A DNA stretch of 39,691 nt, from assembly GCA_041946965.1 (NCBI GenBank), contig JBHGBM010000050.1:1-39691 (forward strand). The letters run 5' to 3'. Shown here piece by piece: positions 17,831-26,135 of this stretch. The DNA comes from JBHGBM01 sp041946965 (GTDB lineage: Bacteria; Acidobacteriota; Terriglobia; Bryobacterales; Bryobacteraceae). Both the position numbers and the translations under genes were made by a program. Every line of letters begins with the position of its first letter. Position 1 is the stretch's first letter. The notes beneath the pieces were generated by a model. It was not told where the DNA came from, did no database searches, and worked only from the letters and a program-made list of their open reading frames with translations.

Positions 17831-18097
17831 ATGACGGCCAAGGATGAATTCGATTCCCTAGCTCCCCAACGGGAAGCGGCCTTTTTCTACGGTTTGTTCC
17901 TGCGCGGCCATTCCGCGGAAGCGCTTCGCCAGGACATCGACGTGCCCTCCTCGCTGCTCGACAAGTGGATGAAAGCACAGGATTTCGAAACCAGCTTTCG
18001 GGAAAGCCTCCAGCGCGTCTACTCCTACCGCAAGCAAGTCCTGGCGATCTTCAACGGGCTCGTGCTTAACGAACAGAACCACCTCCGGCTGCAATAG
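17831..18097 (+). CDS. Small protein of unknown function, possible helix-turn-helix
   Basis: An 88-residue soluble protein without signal peptide or membrane segment. It is predicted mostly helical. The stretch RGHSAEALRQDIDVPSSLLD followed by KWMKAQDF resembles a short helix-turn-helix of the type that recognises DNA, and the rest (FRESLQRVYSYRKQVLAIFN) is an amphipathic helix. Similar short proteins occur in Acidobacteria to my knowledge, without assigned function. It stands alone between miaB-DUF151 and the enolase-superfamily gene, with its own promoter. The DNA-binding role is inference. Confidence 0.65.
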   Translation: MTAKDEFDSLAPQREAAFFYGLFLRGHSAEALRQDIDVPSSLLDKWMKAQDFETSFRESLQRVYSYRKQVLAIFNGLVLNEQNHLRLQ

Positions 18098-18129
18098 CGC
18101 CCCCTTCCCCTTTAGCGTCAATACGCAGG

Positions 18130-18138
18130 TGGTATCCT
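18130..18138 (+). promoter_or_regulatory. Candidate extended -10 promoter of the enolase-superfamily gene
   Basis: TG (18130-18131), one base, then TATCCT (18133-18138), with TTTAGC at 18111-18116 as a poor -35. The predicted start near 18145 is about 6 bases before the ATG at 18151. Confidence 0.3.
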
Positions 18139-18150
18139 GTCTGCTTGGCC

Positions 18151-19383
18151 ATGAAGATCACCAGCGTCGGCGCCGGCCTGATTTCCTACGCTTTCCCCGA
18201 ACCCATACGGCTGCGGTTTCACGGCGGCGAGCGCACCATCGTGAAGCGCGACGCCATGCTGATACGGCTTGAAACCGACAACGGGCTGGTGGGTTACGCC
18301 CCCGGACCGGGCAGCGAGACAGCGAAACAGGCCATCGAGTGCGCCATAGCCCCGTTCCTCCAGGGCCGCGCGCTGGCCGACCCGGACGCGCTGCGGGTGC
18401 AGTTCCTGGAGGGCCCCGGCGCGGATGCCGCGCTCGCCAAGGTGTACGCGGCGGTCGAGGTCGGTCTTTACGACCTGGTGGGAAAGTCACGCGGCGTGCC
18501 GCTTTCGGAGGTCATCGGTGGCCGCGTGCGCGACCGCATACGCCTGTACGGCTCCGCCGGCATGTACATGGAACCGGAAGGCTACGCCGCCGAAGCCGCG
18601 GCCATCGCCAGGCTCGGCTTTGGCGCTTACAAGATGCGCCCCGCGCTTGGCCCGGAACGCGACCTGGAGACTGTCAGGCTCATGCGCGAGGCCACCGGCC
18701 CCGATTTCGACCTGATGGTGGACGCCCACGCCTGGTGGCGCATGGGCGACTTGAGCTACGGCGAGGCGACGGTGGAGCGCATGGCCAGGGAACTCTCGCA
18801 ATACGACATCGCGTGGCTGGAGGAGCCGCTTCCGCCGGACGATCACGAGGCTTACCTGCGGCTGAAGCAGAAAGACCTGGTGCCGCTTGCCAGCGGGGAG
18901 CACGAGCCCGGCGAGGCGCGCTTCCTGCACCTCATCCTCACCGGGGCGGTGGACTACGTACAGGCCGACCTCGTATGCCAGGGCGGCTTCTCCGTGGCGC
19001 GCCGCCTGTTCGCCGCCATCGCGCGGCAGGGTCTGAAATTCGCCTTCCACAGTTGGGGTACCGCGCTGGAGGTGATCACCGCCGCGCACCTGGGCATCTG
19101 CTGGCCCGAGACGGTGGTGGAATGGCTCGAATACCCCTGCTATGCCGCCCCCGGCCGAGCCGGCATGTATCCCTTCCCGCCCGCCGAAGAGATCCTGAAG
19201 CAGCCGCTGCGCATCGAACAGGGAGACCTGATCGTGCCGCGCGCCCCCGGTCTCGGCGTGGAAGTGGACGAATCCGTAGTGGAGCGGTACCCGTGGATCC
19301 CAGGCCCGTGGTCTTACTTCCGCACCGACTCGCCCGCGCAAACGCTGGCGGTCACTTCCGACCACAGCGTGAAGTGGGTGTAG
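18151..19383 (+). CDS. Mandelate racemase/muconate-lactonizing-type enzyme (acid sugar dehydratase-like)
   Basis: An enolase-superfamily enzyme of 410 residues. The metal ligands sit on successive barrel strands: D191 (VDAHAWW), E224/E225 (WLEEPL) and E250 (ASGEHEPG). The general-base pair of the mandelate racemase subgroup is present as D273 (QADLVCQGG) and H300 (FAFHSWG). The second lysine of the KxK motif is replaced: the sequence is K161-M-R163. Such enzymes mostly dehydrate acid sugars, and loss of that lysine argues against simple racemase activity. The substrate is unknown. Upstream TTG 18145 is less likely than ATG 18151. It is convergent with the epimerase-like gene, with a 10-base gap. 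Confidence 0.85.
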   Translation: MKITSVGAGLISYAFPEPIRLRFHGGERTIVKRDAMLIRLETDNGLVGYAPGPGSETAKQAIECAIAPFLQGRALADPDALRVQFLEGPGADAALAKVYAAVEVGLYDLVGKSRGVPLSEVIGGRVRDRIRLYGSAGMYMEPEGYAAEAAAIARLGFGAYKMRPALGPERDLETVRLMREATGPDFDLMVDAHAWWRMGDLSYGEATVERMARELSQYDIAWLEEPLPPDDHEAYLRLKQKDLVPLASGEHEPGEARFLHLILTGAVDYVQADLVCQGGFSVARRLFAAIARQGLKFAFHSWGTALEVITAAHLGICWPETVVEWLEYPCYAAPGRAGMYPFPPAEEILKQPLRIEQGDLIVPRAPGLGVEVDESVVERYPWIPGPWSYFRTDSPAQTLAVTSDHSVKWV

Positions 19384-19393
19384 ACTTGCTTGC

Positions 19394-20212
19394 CTAAAAT
19401 TCTTCCGTGACCGGCCGTGCCATGGGGCGCCAGCCGAACTCGCGCCTGGCCTTTTCGCCGGAAACCCGCTGATCGAGCACCAGGGCATCGGCCAGCAGGC
19501 CGAGTTGGGCGCGGGCGGATTCGAGCGGCCATGGCTGCGTTTTGCCTTCCGCCCCCGCGAACCGGCTGGCGGCTTCGGCGGCTTCCCTGACGCGCACCGC
19601 CGGGCCCGCGGCGGCGTGTACCAGGGTACCCGCGGGCGCGTTCAACAGAAGCACGTAGAGATCCGCCAGGTCGTCCACGTTCACCCAGGTCCAGCGGTTT
19701 TCGCCTCCGCCCACGTAGCGCGCCGCGCCGTGGTGGCGGGCGGTCTGGACAAACGTCATCATGAACCCGCCCTGCCGTCCGTAGACCATCGCCGGACGGA
19801 TCACCGTGCCCACGCGCAGCGCGACCTGCTCGACGGCGGGCCTCCAGGCCACGATCTCAGGCGGATTGAGCGGCCAGCTTTCATCAGCCACACTGTCTCC
19901 GGTGCTGCCCAGGACCCAGACGCCGCTGGTGTAGATCAGCGGCTTTCCCAGCCCGGCCAGGGCTTCGACGGCCGCCCGGTCCCCTTCCCCGGCCTGGGCC
20001 GCGTAAATCAGCGCTTCCGCGCCCTTGGCCGCTTCCGTAACCGTGCGCGGGTCCGCAACGTCGCCCTCGCGCGGCTCCACGCCGCGAGCCGCCAGCTTCC
20101 AGCGGGCCTCTTCGGAACGGGCCAGGCCCAGAACCTCGTGCCCGGCCGCCTGCATCGCCTCCGCCACCGCCGTGCCGATATAGCCGGTGGCCCCGGTCAG
20201 AAACACGCGCAT
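19394..20212 (-). CDS. NAD-dependent epimerase/dehydratase family protein
   Basis: A 272-residue short-chain dehydrogenase of the extended type. The N-terminal Rossmann motif is FLTGATGYIGTAVAEAMQ (GxTGxIG), with LIYTSGVWVLG in the position of the active-site Ser strand and IRPAMVYGRQGGFM later. The usual YxxxK is not obvious: the segment SWPLNPPEIVAWRPAVEQVA has lost it, so the catalytic mechanism may be altered and it may bind NAD(P) for another purpose (NmrA-like or sugar-nucleotide-like). ATG 20212 is chosen because the Rossmann motif starts right there; the frame continues upstream only as the shadow of nadA. It is divergent from nadA with 33 bases between. Confidence 0.82.
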   Translation of the reverse strand: MRVFLTGATGYIGTAVAEAMQAAGHEVLGLARSEEARWKLAARGVEPREGDVADPRTVTEAAKGAEALIYAAQAGEGDRAAVEALAGLGKPLIYTSGVWVLGSTGDSVADESWPLNPPEIVAWRPAVEQVALRVGTVIRPAMVYGRQGGFMMTFVQTARHHGAARYVGGGENRWTWVNVDDLADLYVLLLNAPAGTLVHAAAGPAVRVREAAEAASRFAGAEGKTQPWPLESARAQLGLLADALVLDQRVSGEKARREFGWRPMARPVTEEF

Positions 20213-20245
20213 GCCGTTAGGGTACAATGGAAATAACCCTTTCCG

Positions 20246-21175
20246 ATGCCGGCTGTCACAAGTATCTGCGATGAGATTCTCGACCTGAAGCGGGAGCGGC
20301 GGGCGATTCTGCTCGCGCACCACTACCAGGAACCCGAGATCCAGGACCTGGCCGATTGCGTGGGTGACAGCCTCGAGCTCTCCCGCAAGGCGCGCGAGTT
20401 CCAGGGCGACGTGATCGTCTTCGCCGGCGTCTGGTTCATGGCCGAAACCGCCAAGGTGCTCAATCCCGACCGCGTTGTGGTGGCGCCGGACCGCGCCGCC
20501 ACCTGTTCGCTGGTGGAAAGCTGTCCCGTGGAACCCATCCGGGAGTACCGCCGCAACCACCCGGACCACGTCATCGTCAGCTACATCAACACGTCGATCG
20601 AGGTGAAGGCGGAGAGCGACATCCTGTGCACCTCGCGTAACGCCGTGCAGGTGGTCAACTCCATTCCGGCTGAGAAGACCGTCCTGTTCCTGCCCGACGT
20701 GAACCTGGGCAACTACGTGCGGCGGCAGACCGGCCGGGAGAACCTGAAGATCTGGCAGGGCGCCTGCATCGTGCACGCCACCTTCGGCGCGCGCCGCGTG
20801 GCGGAAGCCAAGGCGGATCACCCCGCCGCCCGGATCGCCGCGCACCCGGAGTGCCCCGAGGCCGTGCTCGCCATGGCGGATTTCATCGGCTCCACCTCCG
20901 CCATCATCGACTGGTGCGTGAAGGACGGCGCCTCCGAGTTCATCGTCATGACCGAAAGCGGCGTGAATCACTCGCTCAAGCGCCTGGCGCCCCACAAGCG
21001 CTTCTACTTCGTGGCCAACGAGCAGTGCAATTGCAGCGAGTGCCCCTACATGAAGCTCAACACGCTGGAGAAGCTGCGCGATTGCCTGCGCACGCTGGAG
21101 CCGCGCGTGGAACTCGACCCGGTGCTAATGCGCAGGGCGCTGGCGCCGTTGGACCGCATGCTCGCGCTCCGCTGA
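20246..21175 (+). CDS. nadA: Quinolinate synthase
   Basis: It condenses iminoaspartate with dihydroxyacetone phosphate to quinolinate in de novo NAD synthesis and needs a [4Fe-4S] cluster. The three cluster cysteines of the family are C128 (SDILCTSRNAV), C203 (HPECPEAV) and C266 (CSECPYMKLNTLEKL). The start ILLAHHYQEPEIQDLADCVG DSLELSR region is typical, and 309 residues is a normal length. nadB and nadC are not in the window. Its TGA overlaps the moaA ATG by one base (TGATG, 21173-21177). A TACAAT box at 20223-20228 may be its -10. Confidence 0.96.
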   Translation: MPAVTSICDEILDLKRERRAILLAHHYQEPEIQDLADCVGDSLELSRKAREFQGDVIVFAGVWFMAETAKVLNPDRVVVAPDRAATCSLVESCPVEPIREYRRNHPDHVIVSYINTSIEVKAESDILCTSRNAVQVVNSIPAEKTVLFLPDVNLGNYVRRQTGRENLKIWQGACIVHATFGARRVAEAKADHPAARIAAHPECPEAVLAMADFIGSTSAIIDWCVKDGASEFIVMTESGVNHSLKRLAPHKRFYFVANEQCNCSECPYMKLNTLEKLRDCLRTLEPRVELDPVLMRRALAPLDRMLALR

Positions 21176-22170
21176 TGCCCGAGCCGCTCATAGACCGCTA
21201 CGGCCGCATCCACACCAACCTCCGCGTCAGCGTCACCGACCGCTGCAACATCCGCTGCTTCTATTGCATGCCGGAGAGCGACGTGCATTTCGTGGAGCGC
21301 AGCCAGATCCTCGGCTTCGAAGAGATCGAGCGGTTCGTGCGCATCGCGGCCGGGCTGGGCGTGAACAAGGTCCGCATCACCGGCGGCGAGCCGCTGGTGC
21401 GCCGCGACCTTCCAGTGCTGGTACGGAATCTCGCCGCCATCGGCGGCATTGAGGACCTGGCGCTGACCACCAACGGCGTGCTGCTCCCCGAGTTGGCCGC
21501 CCCGCTGTACCAGGCCGGCCTGCGCCGCATCAACGTTCACCTGGATACGCTCCATCGCGAGCGTTTCGCCGGCATCACCCGCCGCGACGAGCTGGACCGC
21601 GTGCTGAAGGGCATTGACGCCGCGCGGCGCCTCGGCTTCAGCCCCATCAAGCTGAACGTGGTGGCGGTGAAAAACCTGATCGAGCCCGATATCGCGCCGG
21701 TGGCCCGATACGCGCGCGAGAACGGCTTTGAGGTGCGCTACATCGAATTCATGCCGCTCGACGCGCAGCAGATCTGGGACCGGAGCAAGGTGCTGCTGGT
21801 GGATGACATTCTGGCCATCCTGGCGCGCGAATTCGGTCCGCTGGAAGCCGTTCCGGACGGCGACGGCCGCGCCCCGGCGCTCGAATACCGCTTCGCCGAC
21901 GGCGGCGGGCGGGTGGGCTTCATCGCCTCGGTAAGCCGCCCGTTCTGCCTGGGTTGCAACCGCATCCGGATCACCGCGGACGGCCACCTGCGCTACTGTC
22001 TCTTCGCCCTGGAGGAAACGGATGTGAAGACGATGCTGCGCGGCGGCGCTTCCGACGCGGAGATCGCCGGTGCGATCCGCCGGACGGTGGCCGCCAAGTG
22101 GGAAGGCCACGAGATCAACACCTCGCGCTTCGTGGCCCCGCCGCGCCCCATGTACTCGATCGGAGGTTAG
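21175..22170 (+). CDS. moaA: GTP 3',8-cyclase (molybdenum cofactor synthesis)
   Basis: A radical-SAM enzyme for the first step of molybdopterin synthesis. The N-terminal cluster motif is C24-N-I-R-C28-F-Y-C31, exactly at the usual positions, followed by VNKVRITGGEPLVRRDLPVL. The C-terminal GTP-binding cluster is C258-L-G-C261 with C275 (CLGCNRIRITADGHLRYCLF). The protein ends in the diagnostic GG (MYSIGG), needed for activation in the family. It has 331 residues. The start overlaps the nadA stop by one base, so translation is coupled; no moaC, moaE or other moco genes are beside it. Confidence 0.96.
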   Translation: MPEPLIDRYGRIHTNLRVSVTDRCNIRCFYCMPESDVHFVERSQILGFEEIERFVRIAAGLGVNKVRITGGEPLVRRDLPVLVRNLAAIGGIEDLALTTNGVLLPELAAPLYQAGLRRINVHLDTLHRERFAGITRRDELDRVLKGIDAARRLGFSPIKLNVVAVKNLIEPDIAPVARYARENGFEVRYIEFMPLDAQQIWDRSKVLLVDDILAILAREFGPLEAVPDGDGRAPALEYRFADGGGRVGFIASVSRPFCLGCNRIRITADGHLRYCLFALEETDVKTMLRGGASDAEIAGAIRRTVAAKWEGHEINTSRFVAPPRPMYSIGG

Positions 22171-22181
22171 TATCATGGGAT

Positions 22182-22856
22182 TTGATCTCCCTCCGCGAAG
22201 TCTCCCGGCATTTTGATGGCAAGCGGCGCGTCATCGCGCTGGATCGCGTCAGCCTGGAAATCGGGCGGGGGGAGATGGTCTCCATCGTCGGGCCTTCCGG
22301 CTCCGGAAAGTCCACGCTGCTCAACCTGATCGGCGGGCTGGACCGGCCCACCTGGGGGGAAATCCATATCGACGGCCGTGCCATCGCGGGACTCTCCGAC
22401 GACGACCTCACACGCCTGCGCCGCGAGAAGATCGGCTTCGTCTTCCAGTTTTTCAACCTGCTGCCCAGCCTCACGGCCCTGGAAAACGTCGCGCTGCCCC
22501 TGCATCTGCGGGGGATCGAGCGGAAAGCCGCCCGGGAGCAGGCGCGCAAACTGCTCGGAATGGTGCAGCTCGAGAAACGCGTGGAGCATTTGCCGGAGGA
22601 ACTCTCGGGAGGCGAGCGGCAGCGCGTGGCCATCGCCCGCGCGCTGGCCTTCAATCCCCCCATCCTGCTGGCCGACGAGCCCACCGGCAACCTGGACACC
22701 CACACCGGCGCGGAAATCCTGAAGCTGCTGCGCGACCTGCACCAGGGGCTCGGCGCGACCGTGCTGCTGGTCACGCACGACTCCGGCGTGGCCGAAAGCT
22801 GCCCGCGCACCATCAGTCTGCGCGACGCGCGCGTGGTGGGAGACATCCGGCGATGA
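22182..22856 (+). CDS. ABC transporter ATP-binding protein, LolD/MacB type (start codon problematic)
   Basis: An ATPase of about 224 residues energising the permease that follows. Motifs: Walker A IVGPSGSGKSTLLN, Q-loop FVFQFFNLLPSL, signature ELSGGERQRVAIARALA, Walker B ILLADEPTGNLD and switch histidine VTHDS. The only well-placed ATG (22175, with GGAGG at 22162-22166) is out of frame and opens a 13-residue reading frame instead. The ABC frame can start at TTG 22182 (residues MISLREVSRHF). If GGG at 22177-22179 had one G less, that ATG would read MDLISLREVSRHF in frame. So either TTG is used or a one-base insertion, real or artefactual, is present. The stop overlaps the permease ATG as ATGA. 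Confidence 0.88.
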   Translation: MISLREVSRHFDGKRRVIALDRVSLEIGRGEMVSIVGPSGSGKSTLLNLIGGLDRPTWGEIHIDGRAIAGLSDDDLTRLRREKIGFVFQFFNLLPSLTALENVALPLHLRGIERKAAREQARKLLGMVQLEKRVEHLPEELSGGERQRVAIARALAFNPPILLADEPTGNLDTHTGAEILKLLRDLHQGLGATVLLVTHDSGVAESCPRTISLRDARVVGDIRR

Positions 22857-25405
22857 TCCTGCTGCGCCTCATAAGCTGGCAGTACGCGCGCAAACACCTG
22901 CTCCGCTCGCTTCTCACCACGACCGGGATCGTGCTGGGCGTGGCCGTCTTCGTGGGCATGCACACCTCCAACCGCTCCGTGCAGCAAGCCTTCGCCGACA
23001 CCGTGGACCGCATCGCCGGCAGGACCCAGCTTCAGATTTCCGCGGGCGAAACCGGCTTTGAGGAAGAGGTTCTGGAGCGCGTGCAGGCTGTCGCCGAAGT
23101 GCGCGCCGCCGCGCCGGTGGTGGAATCCGTGGTTCGCACGAATCTCGCCGGGCAGGGCAACCTGCTGGTGCTCGGGGTGGACATGACCGGCGACCGCAGC
23201 CTGCGCGACTACGATTTCGAAAGCGGCGATGAGGACGTGATCGACGACCCGCTGGTCTTTCTCGCACAACCCGATTCCATCATCCTCACCTGCGATTTCG
23301 CCGCGCGGAACGGCCTCGCCTCCGGCAGCAGGCTGCGGCTGGAGAGCATGGAAGGCCCCAAGGAGTTCACCGTGCGCGGCATCCTGCGCGCGGGCGGTAT
23401 GACCTCGGCCTTCGGCGGCAACCTCGCCATCATGGACATCTACGCCGCGCAGAAGATGTTTGGGCGCGGGCGGCGCTTCGACCGCATCGACGTCGGACTG
23501 AAGGACGGCGTCACACTGGAGCAGGGCGAGGCGGCGATTGCCCGCGCGCTCGGGCCGGCCTTCGAGATCGAGCCGCCTTCGCGCCGCGGCGCGCACTTCG
23601 CTTCGCTGATGGCCGCTTATACGCTGGGCGTGAACATCTCCAGCGCCTTCGCGCTGTTTATCGGCGTCTTCATCATCTACAATGCGTTCTCCATCGCGGT
23701 GACCGAGCGGCGCGCGGAGATCGGCATCCTGCGCGCGCTGGGGGCCACGCGCGGGCAGATTCGCGCGCTGTTCCTCGGTGAAAGCGCCGTTGCCGGCCTG
23801 ATCGGATCGGTGGCGGGAGTGGGATTCGGGTTGCTCGTTTCGCGCACGCTCACCGGCGACACCAGCCGCCTCGCTCAGGACGTTTTCGGTGTCATGCAGC
23901 CCCCGCAGGAGGTCCAGGTGGAGCCGTGGCTGCTCACCGCCGCGGTGCTGCTGGGCGTGGCTGCCAGCATGCTGGCGGCGCTCATCCCCGCGCGCAACGC
24001 GGCGCGCGTGGATCCCGTCCAGGCGCTGCAAAAGGGCAAGTACCAGGTGCTTTCGGCGGGCGAGAGCCGGCTGCGCGCGGCGGCGGGCGCGCTCACGCTG
24101 GCGTTCGCCGCCGTGTCCGTGCTTATCGGCCGCTCCGAGTTGCTGTTCTATGCGGGCTACCTGCTCTTCCTGGTGGCCGCCGTTCTGTTCGCACCGTGGC
24201 TGGCGCTGGGGCTCGCGCGCCTGCTGCGGCGGCCTCTCAAATGGGTGCGTCCGGTGGAGGGCGCGCTGGCGGCGGACAGCCTGTTGCAGGCGCCGCGGCG
24301 CACCTCCGCCACCGTGGCCGCCCTCATGCTCTCGCTCGCCATGGTGATCGGTTTGGGCGGCGTGGCGCGCGCCAGCTACGAATCGATCGAGGAATGGGTG
24401 CGCACGGCGCTCGATCCCGACCTGTTCGTCACGGCCAGCGAGAGCATAGCCGGCCGCGGCTTTCACTTCCCCGCTTCCATGTACGGCGAGCTGCGGAACC
24501 TGCCGGGCGTCGAGGCCGTGCAGCGCGTGCGCAGCGCCCGCATTCGATACCAGGGCAAGCCGGTGCTGCTGATCGGCATCGACATGGAAGACGTGCCGCG
24601 CCGCAGCCGCTGGCGCAGGGTCATCGCCGGCGACTACAAGGACATGCACCGGCGCGCCGCCGCGGGTGAGGGCTTCATCGTCTCGGAGAACTTCGCCGAG
24701 TTGCGCCGGCTGCGGCTCGGCGACCGCCTTCCGCTCCCCTCGCCCTCCGGCATGCTTGATCTTCCCATCGTGGGCATCGTGCGCGATTACTCCAACCAGG
24801 TGGGCACCATCTTCCTCGACCGGGGGTCTTACATCCGGTGCTGGCGCGATGACGCGGTGGACATTTTCCGCGTCTACGCCCGCGGCACGCCGCCCGCCGA
24901 ACTCAAGCGCCGCATCCTGGAGAAGTTCTCGGGGAATCGCCGCGTATTCGTGCTGCTCAACGCCGACGTGCGCGAGGAGGTCATGCGCATCTCGCGCGAG
25001 TGGTTCGGCCTCACCTACATTCAGATGGCCGTGGCCATTCTGGTGGCCATATTGGGAATCGTGAACACCCTGACGGTTTCGATCACCGACCGGCGGCGCG
25101 AACTGGGCGTGCTGCGCGCGGTGGGGGCGCTGCGCAACCAGGTGCGCCACACGGTGTGGATCGAGGCGCTGGCCATCGGCGGCATCGCCCTGGTGCTCGG
25201 CTTGGCTCTGGGCGCGCTCAGCCTTTCCTATCAGCTCACCATGGTGCGGCGGTTCTTCGTCGGCATGCCCTTCGACTACACTTACCCGGCGGGGATCGCC
25301 GCGCTGCTGGTGCCGGTGATTCTCGGCGCGGCCTTCGGTTCCGCGCTGCTGCCGGCCGAATCGGCCGCGCGGGGGGCCCTGGTGGAGGCGCTGGAATATG
25401 AGTAA
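22853..25405 (+). CDS. ABC transporter permease with two FtsX-type domains
   Basis: An inner-membrane permease of 850 residues. It starts with a cytoplasmic tail and first transmembrane helix (HLLRSLLTTTGIVLGVAVFV), a MacB-type periplasmic domain, then an FtsX block of three helices (LFIGVFIIYNAFSIAVTERR, AEIGILRALGATRGQIRALF). A second half repeats the plan: ATVAALMLSLAMVIGLGGVA, a second periplasmic domain, and AVAILVAILGIVNTLTVSIT followed by ELGVLRAVGALRNQV. The duplicated layout (about 10 helices) is seen in exporters of lipids, lipoproteins or antibiotics (LolCE/MacB/YbbP relatives). The ATPase is immediately upstream and overlaps by 4 bases; the downstream gene overlaps by 8 bases. Confidence 0.9.
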   Translation: MILLRLISWQYARKHLLRSLLTTTGIVLGVAVFVGMHTSNRSVQQAFADTVDRIAGRTQLQISAGETGFEEEVLERVQAVAEVRAAAPVVESVVRTNLAGQGNLLVLGVDMTGDRSLRDYDFESGDEDVIDDPLVFLAQPDSIILTCDFAARNGLASGSRLRLESMEGPKEFTVRGILRAGGMTSAFGGNLAIMDIYAAQKMFGRGRRFDRIDVGLKDGVTLEQGEAAIARALGPAFEIEPPSRRGAHFASLMAAYTLGVNISSAFALFIGVFIIYNAFSIAVTERRAEIGILRALGATRGQIRALFLGESAVAGLIGSVAGVGFGLLVSRTLTGDTSRLAQDVFGVMQPPQEVQVEPWLLTAAVLLGVAASMLAALIPARNAARVDPVQALQKGKYQVLSAGESRLRAAAGALTLAFAAVSVLIGRSELLFYAGYLLFLVAAVLFAPWLALGLARLLRRPLKWVRPVEGALAADSLLQAPRRTSATVAALMLSLAMVIGLGGVARASYESIEEWVRTALDPDLFVTASESIAGRGFHFPASMYGELRNLPGVEAVQRVRSARIRYQGKPVLLIGIDMEDVPRRSRWRRVIAGDYKDMHRRAAAGEGFIVSENFAELRRLRLGDRLPLPSPSGMLDLPIVGIVRDYSNQVGTIFLDRGSYIRCWRDDAVDIFRVYARGTPPAELKRRILEKFSGNRRVFVLLNADVREEVMRISREWFGLTYIQMAVAILVAILGIVNTLTVSITDRRRELGVLRAVGALRNQVRHTVWIEALAIGGIALVLGLALGALSLSYQLTMVRRFFVGMPFDYTYPAGIAALLVPVILGAAFGSALLPAESAARGALVEALEYE

Positions 25406-26135
25406 GGCGGTCCTTTTCGCGCTGGCGTGCGCCGCCTGCGCGCAAGACGCGCGCCAGATCGTCGAGGAATCTCAGCGCCGCTCCCACGCCGACTCGCAGC
25501 GCTACGAAGGCACCTTGCAGGTGGTCGCCGCGAATCGCAAGATCTCGGAGAAACGCTGGCAGTACGTGCGGCTGGGCTCGCACGGGAACAGCAAGTCCAT
25601 CATCCGCTTCACCGCTCCGCCGGAAGTCAAGGGCGTGGCGCTGCTGGTGATCAACCATCCCGACCGCTCCTCGGACCAGTGGATGTGGACGCCGGCGGTG
25701 GGGCGCGACCGCCGCATCGCCATGCAGGACCGCTCCACACGCTTCTTCGGCACCGATTTCAGCTTCGAGGATCTGGAAGAGCGCGACGTGAATCAGTACG
25801 ATTACCGCCTGCTGGGCGAGGAGGCCATCGACGGCGCCCCGTGCTGGAAGATCGAAGCCCGCCCCCGCAAGACGAAGACCTCGCAGTACACGCTCTCCCG
25901 GGTGTGGATCCGCAAAGACAACTACGTCCCCGCGCAGTACGAGAACTGCATCCAGGACCGCGTGGCGCGCCGCCTGCACCAGCGGGAGATCGAGCGCGTG
26001 AAGAACATCTGGACGCCGCGCCTGCTGGAGATGATCGACCTGCGGCGCAATAGCAGGACGCTGCTGCGGCTGGAAAAACTGGAATACGATGTCCCCCTGC
26101 GCGACGAGCAGTTCACGGTTCAGGCGCTGCGGTAA
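25398..26135 (+). CDS. LolA-like outer-membrane lipoprotein-sorting protein
   Basis: A periplasmic protein of 245 residues with a signal peptide (MSKAVLFALACAACAQD). It matches the LolA-like family usually named outer membrane lipoprotein-sorting protein: strands KSIIRFTAPPEVKGVALLVI, then SSDQWMWTPAVGRDRRIA and RFFGTDFSFEDLEERDVNQY. LolA-fold proteins are half-barrels that shield acyl chains while carrying them across the periplasm; the cargo is unknown here. The ATG overlaps the permease stop by 8 bases and has GGAGG (25384-25388) 9 bases upstream. The gene is followed by, and overlaps by 47 bases, an outer-membrane barrel gene. Confidence 0.87.
   Translation: MSKAVLFALACAACAQDARQIVEESQRRSHADSQRYEGTLQVVAANRKISEKRWQYVRLGSHGNSKSIIRFTAPPEVKGVALLVINHPDRSSDQWMWTPAVGRDRRIAMQDRSTRFFGTDFSFEDLEERDVNQYDYRLLGEEAIDGAPCWKIEARPRKTKTSQYTLSRVWIRKDNYVPAQYENCIQDRVARRLHQREIERVKNIWTPRLLEMIDLRRNSRTLLRLEKLEYDVPLRDEQFTVQALR

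Noticed and set aside
22115..25150. 1011-residue open frame on the minus strand
   Set aside because: It lies opposite the clearly conserved ABC ATPase and permease; composition is His/Arg/Gln-rich with no motif.
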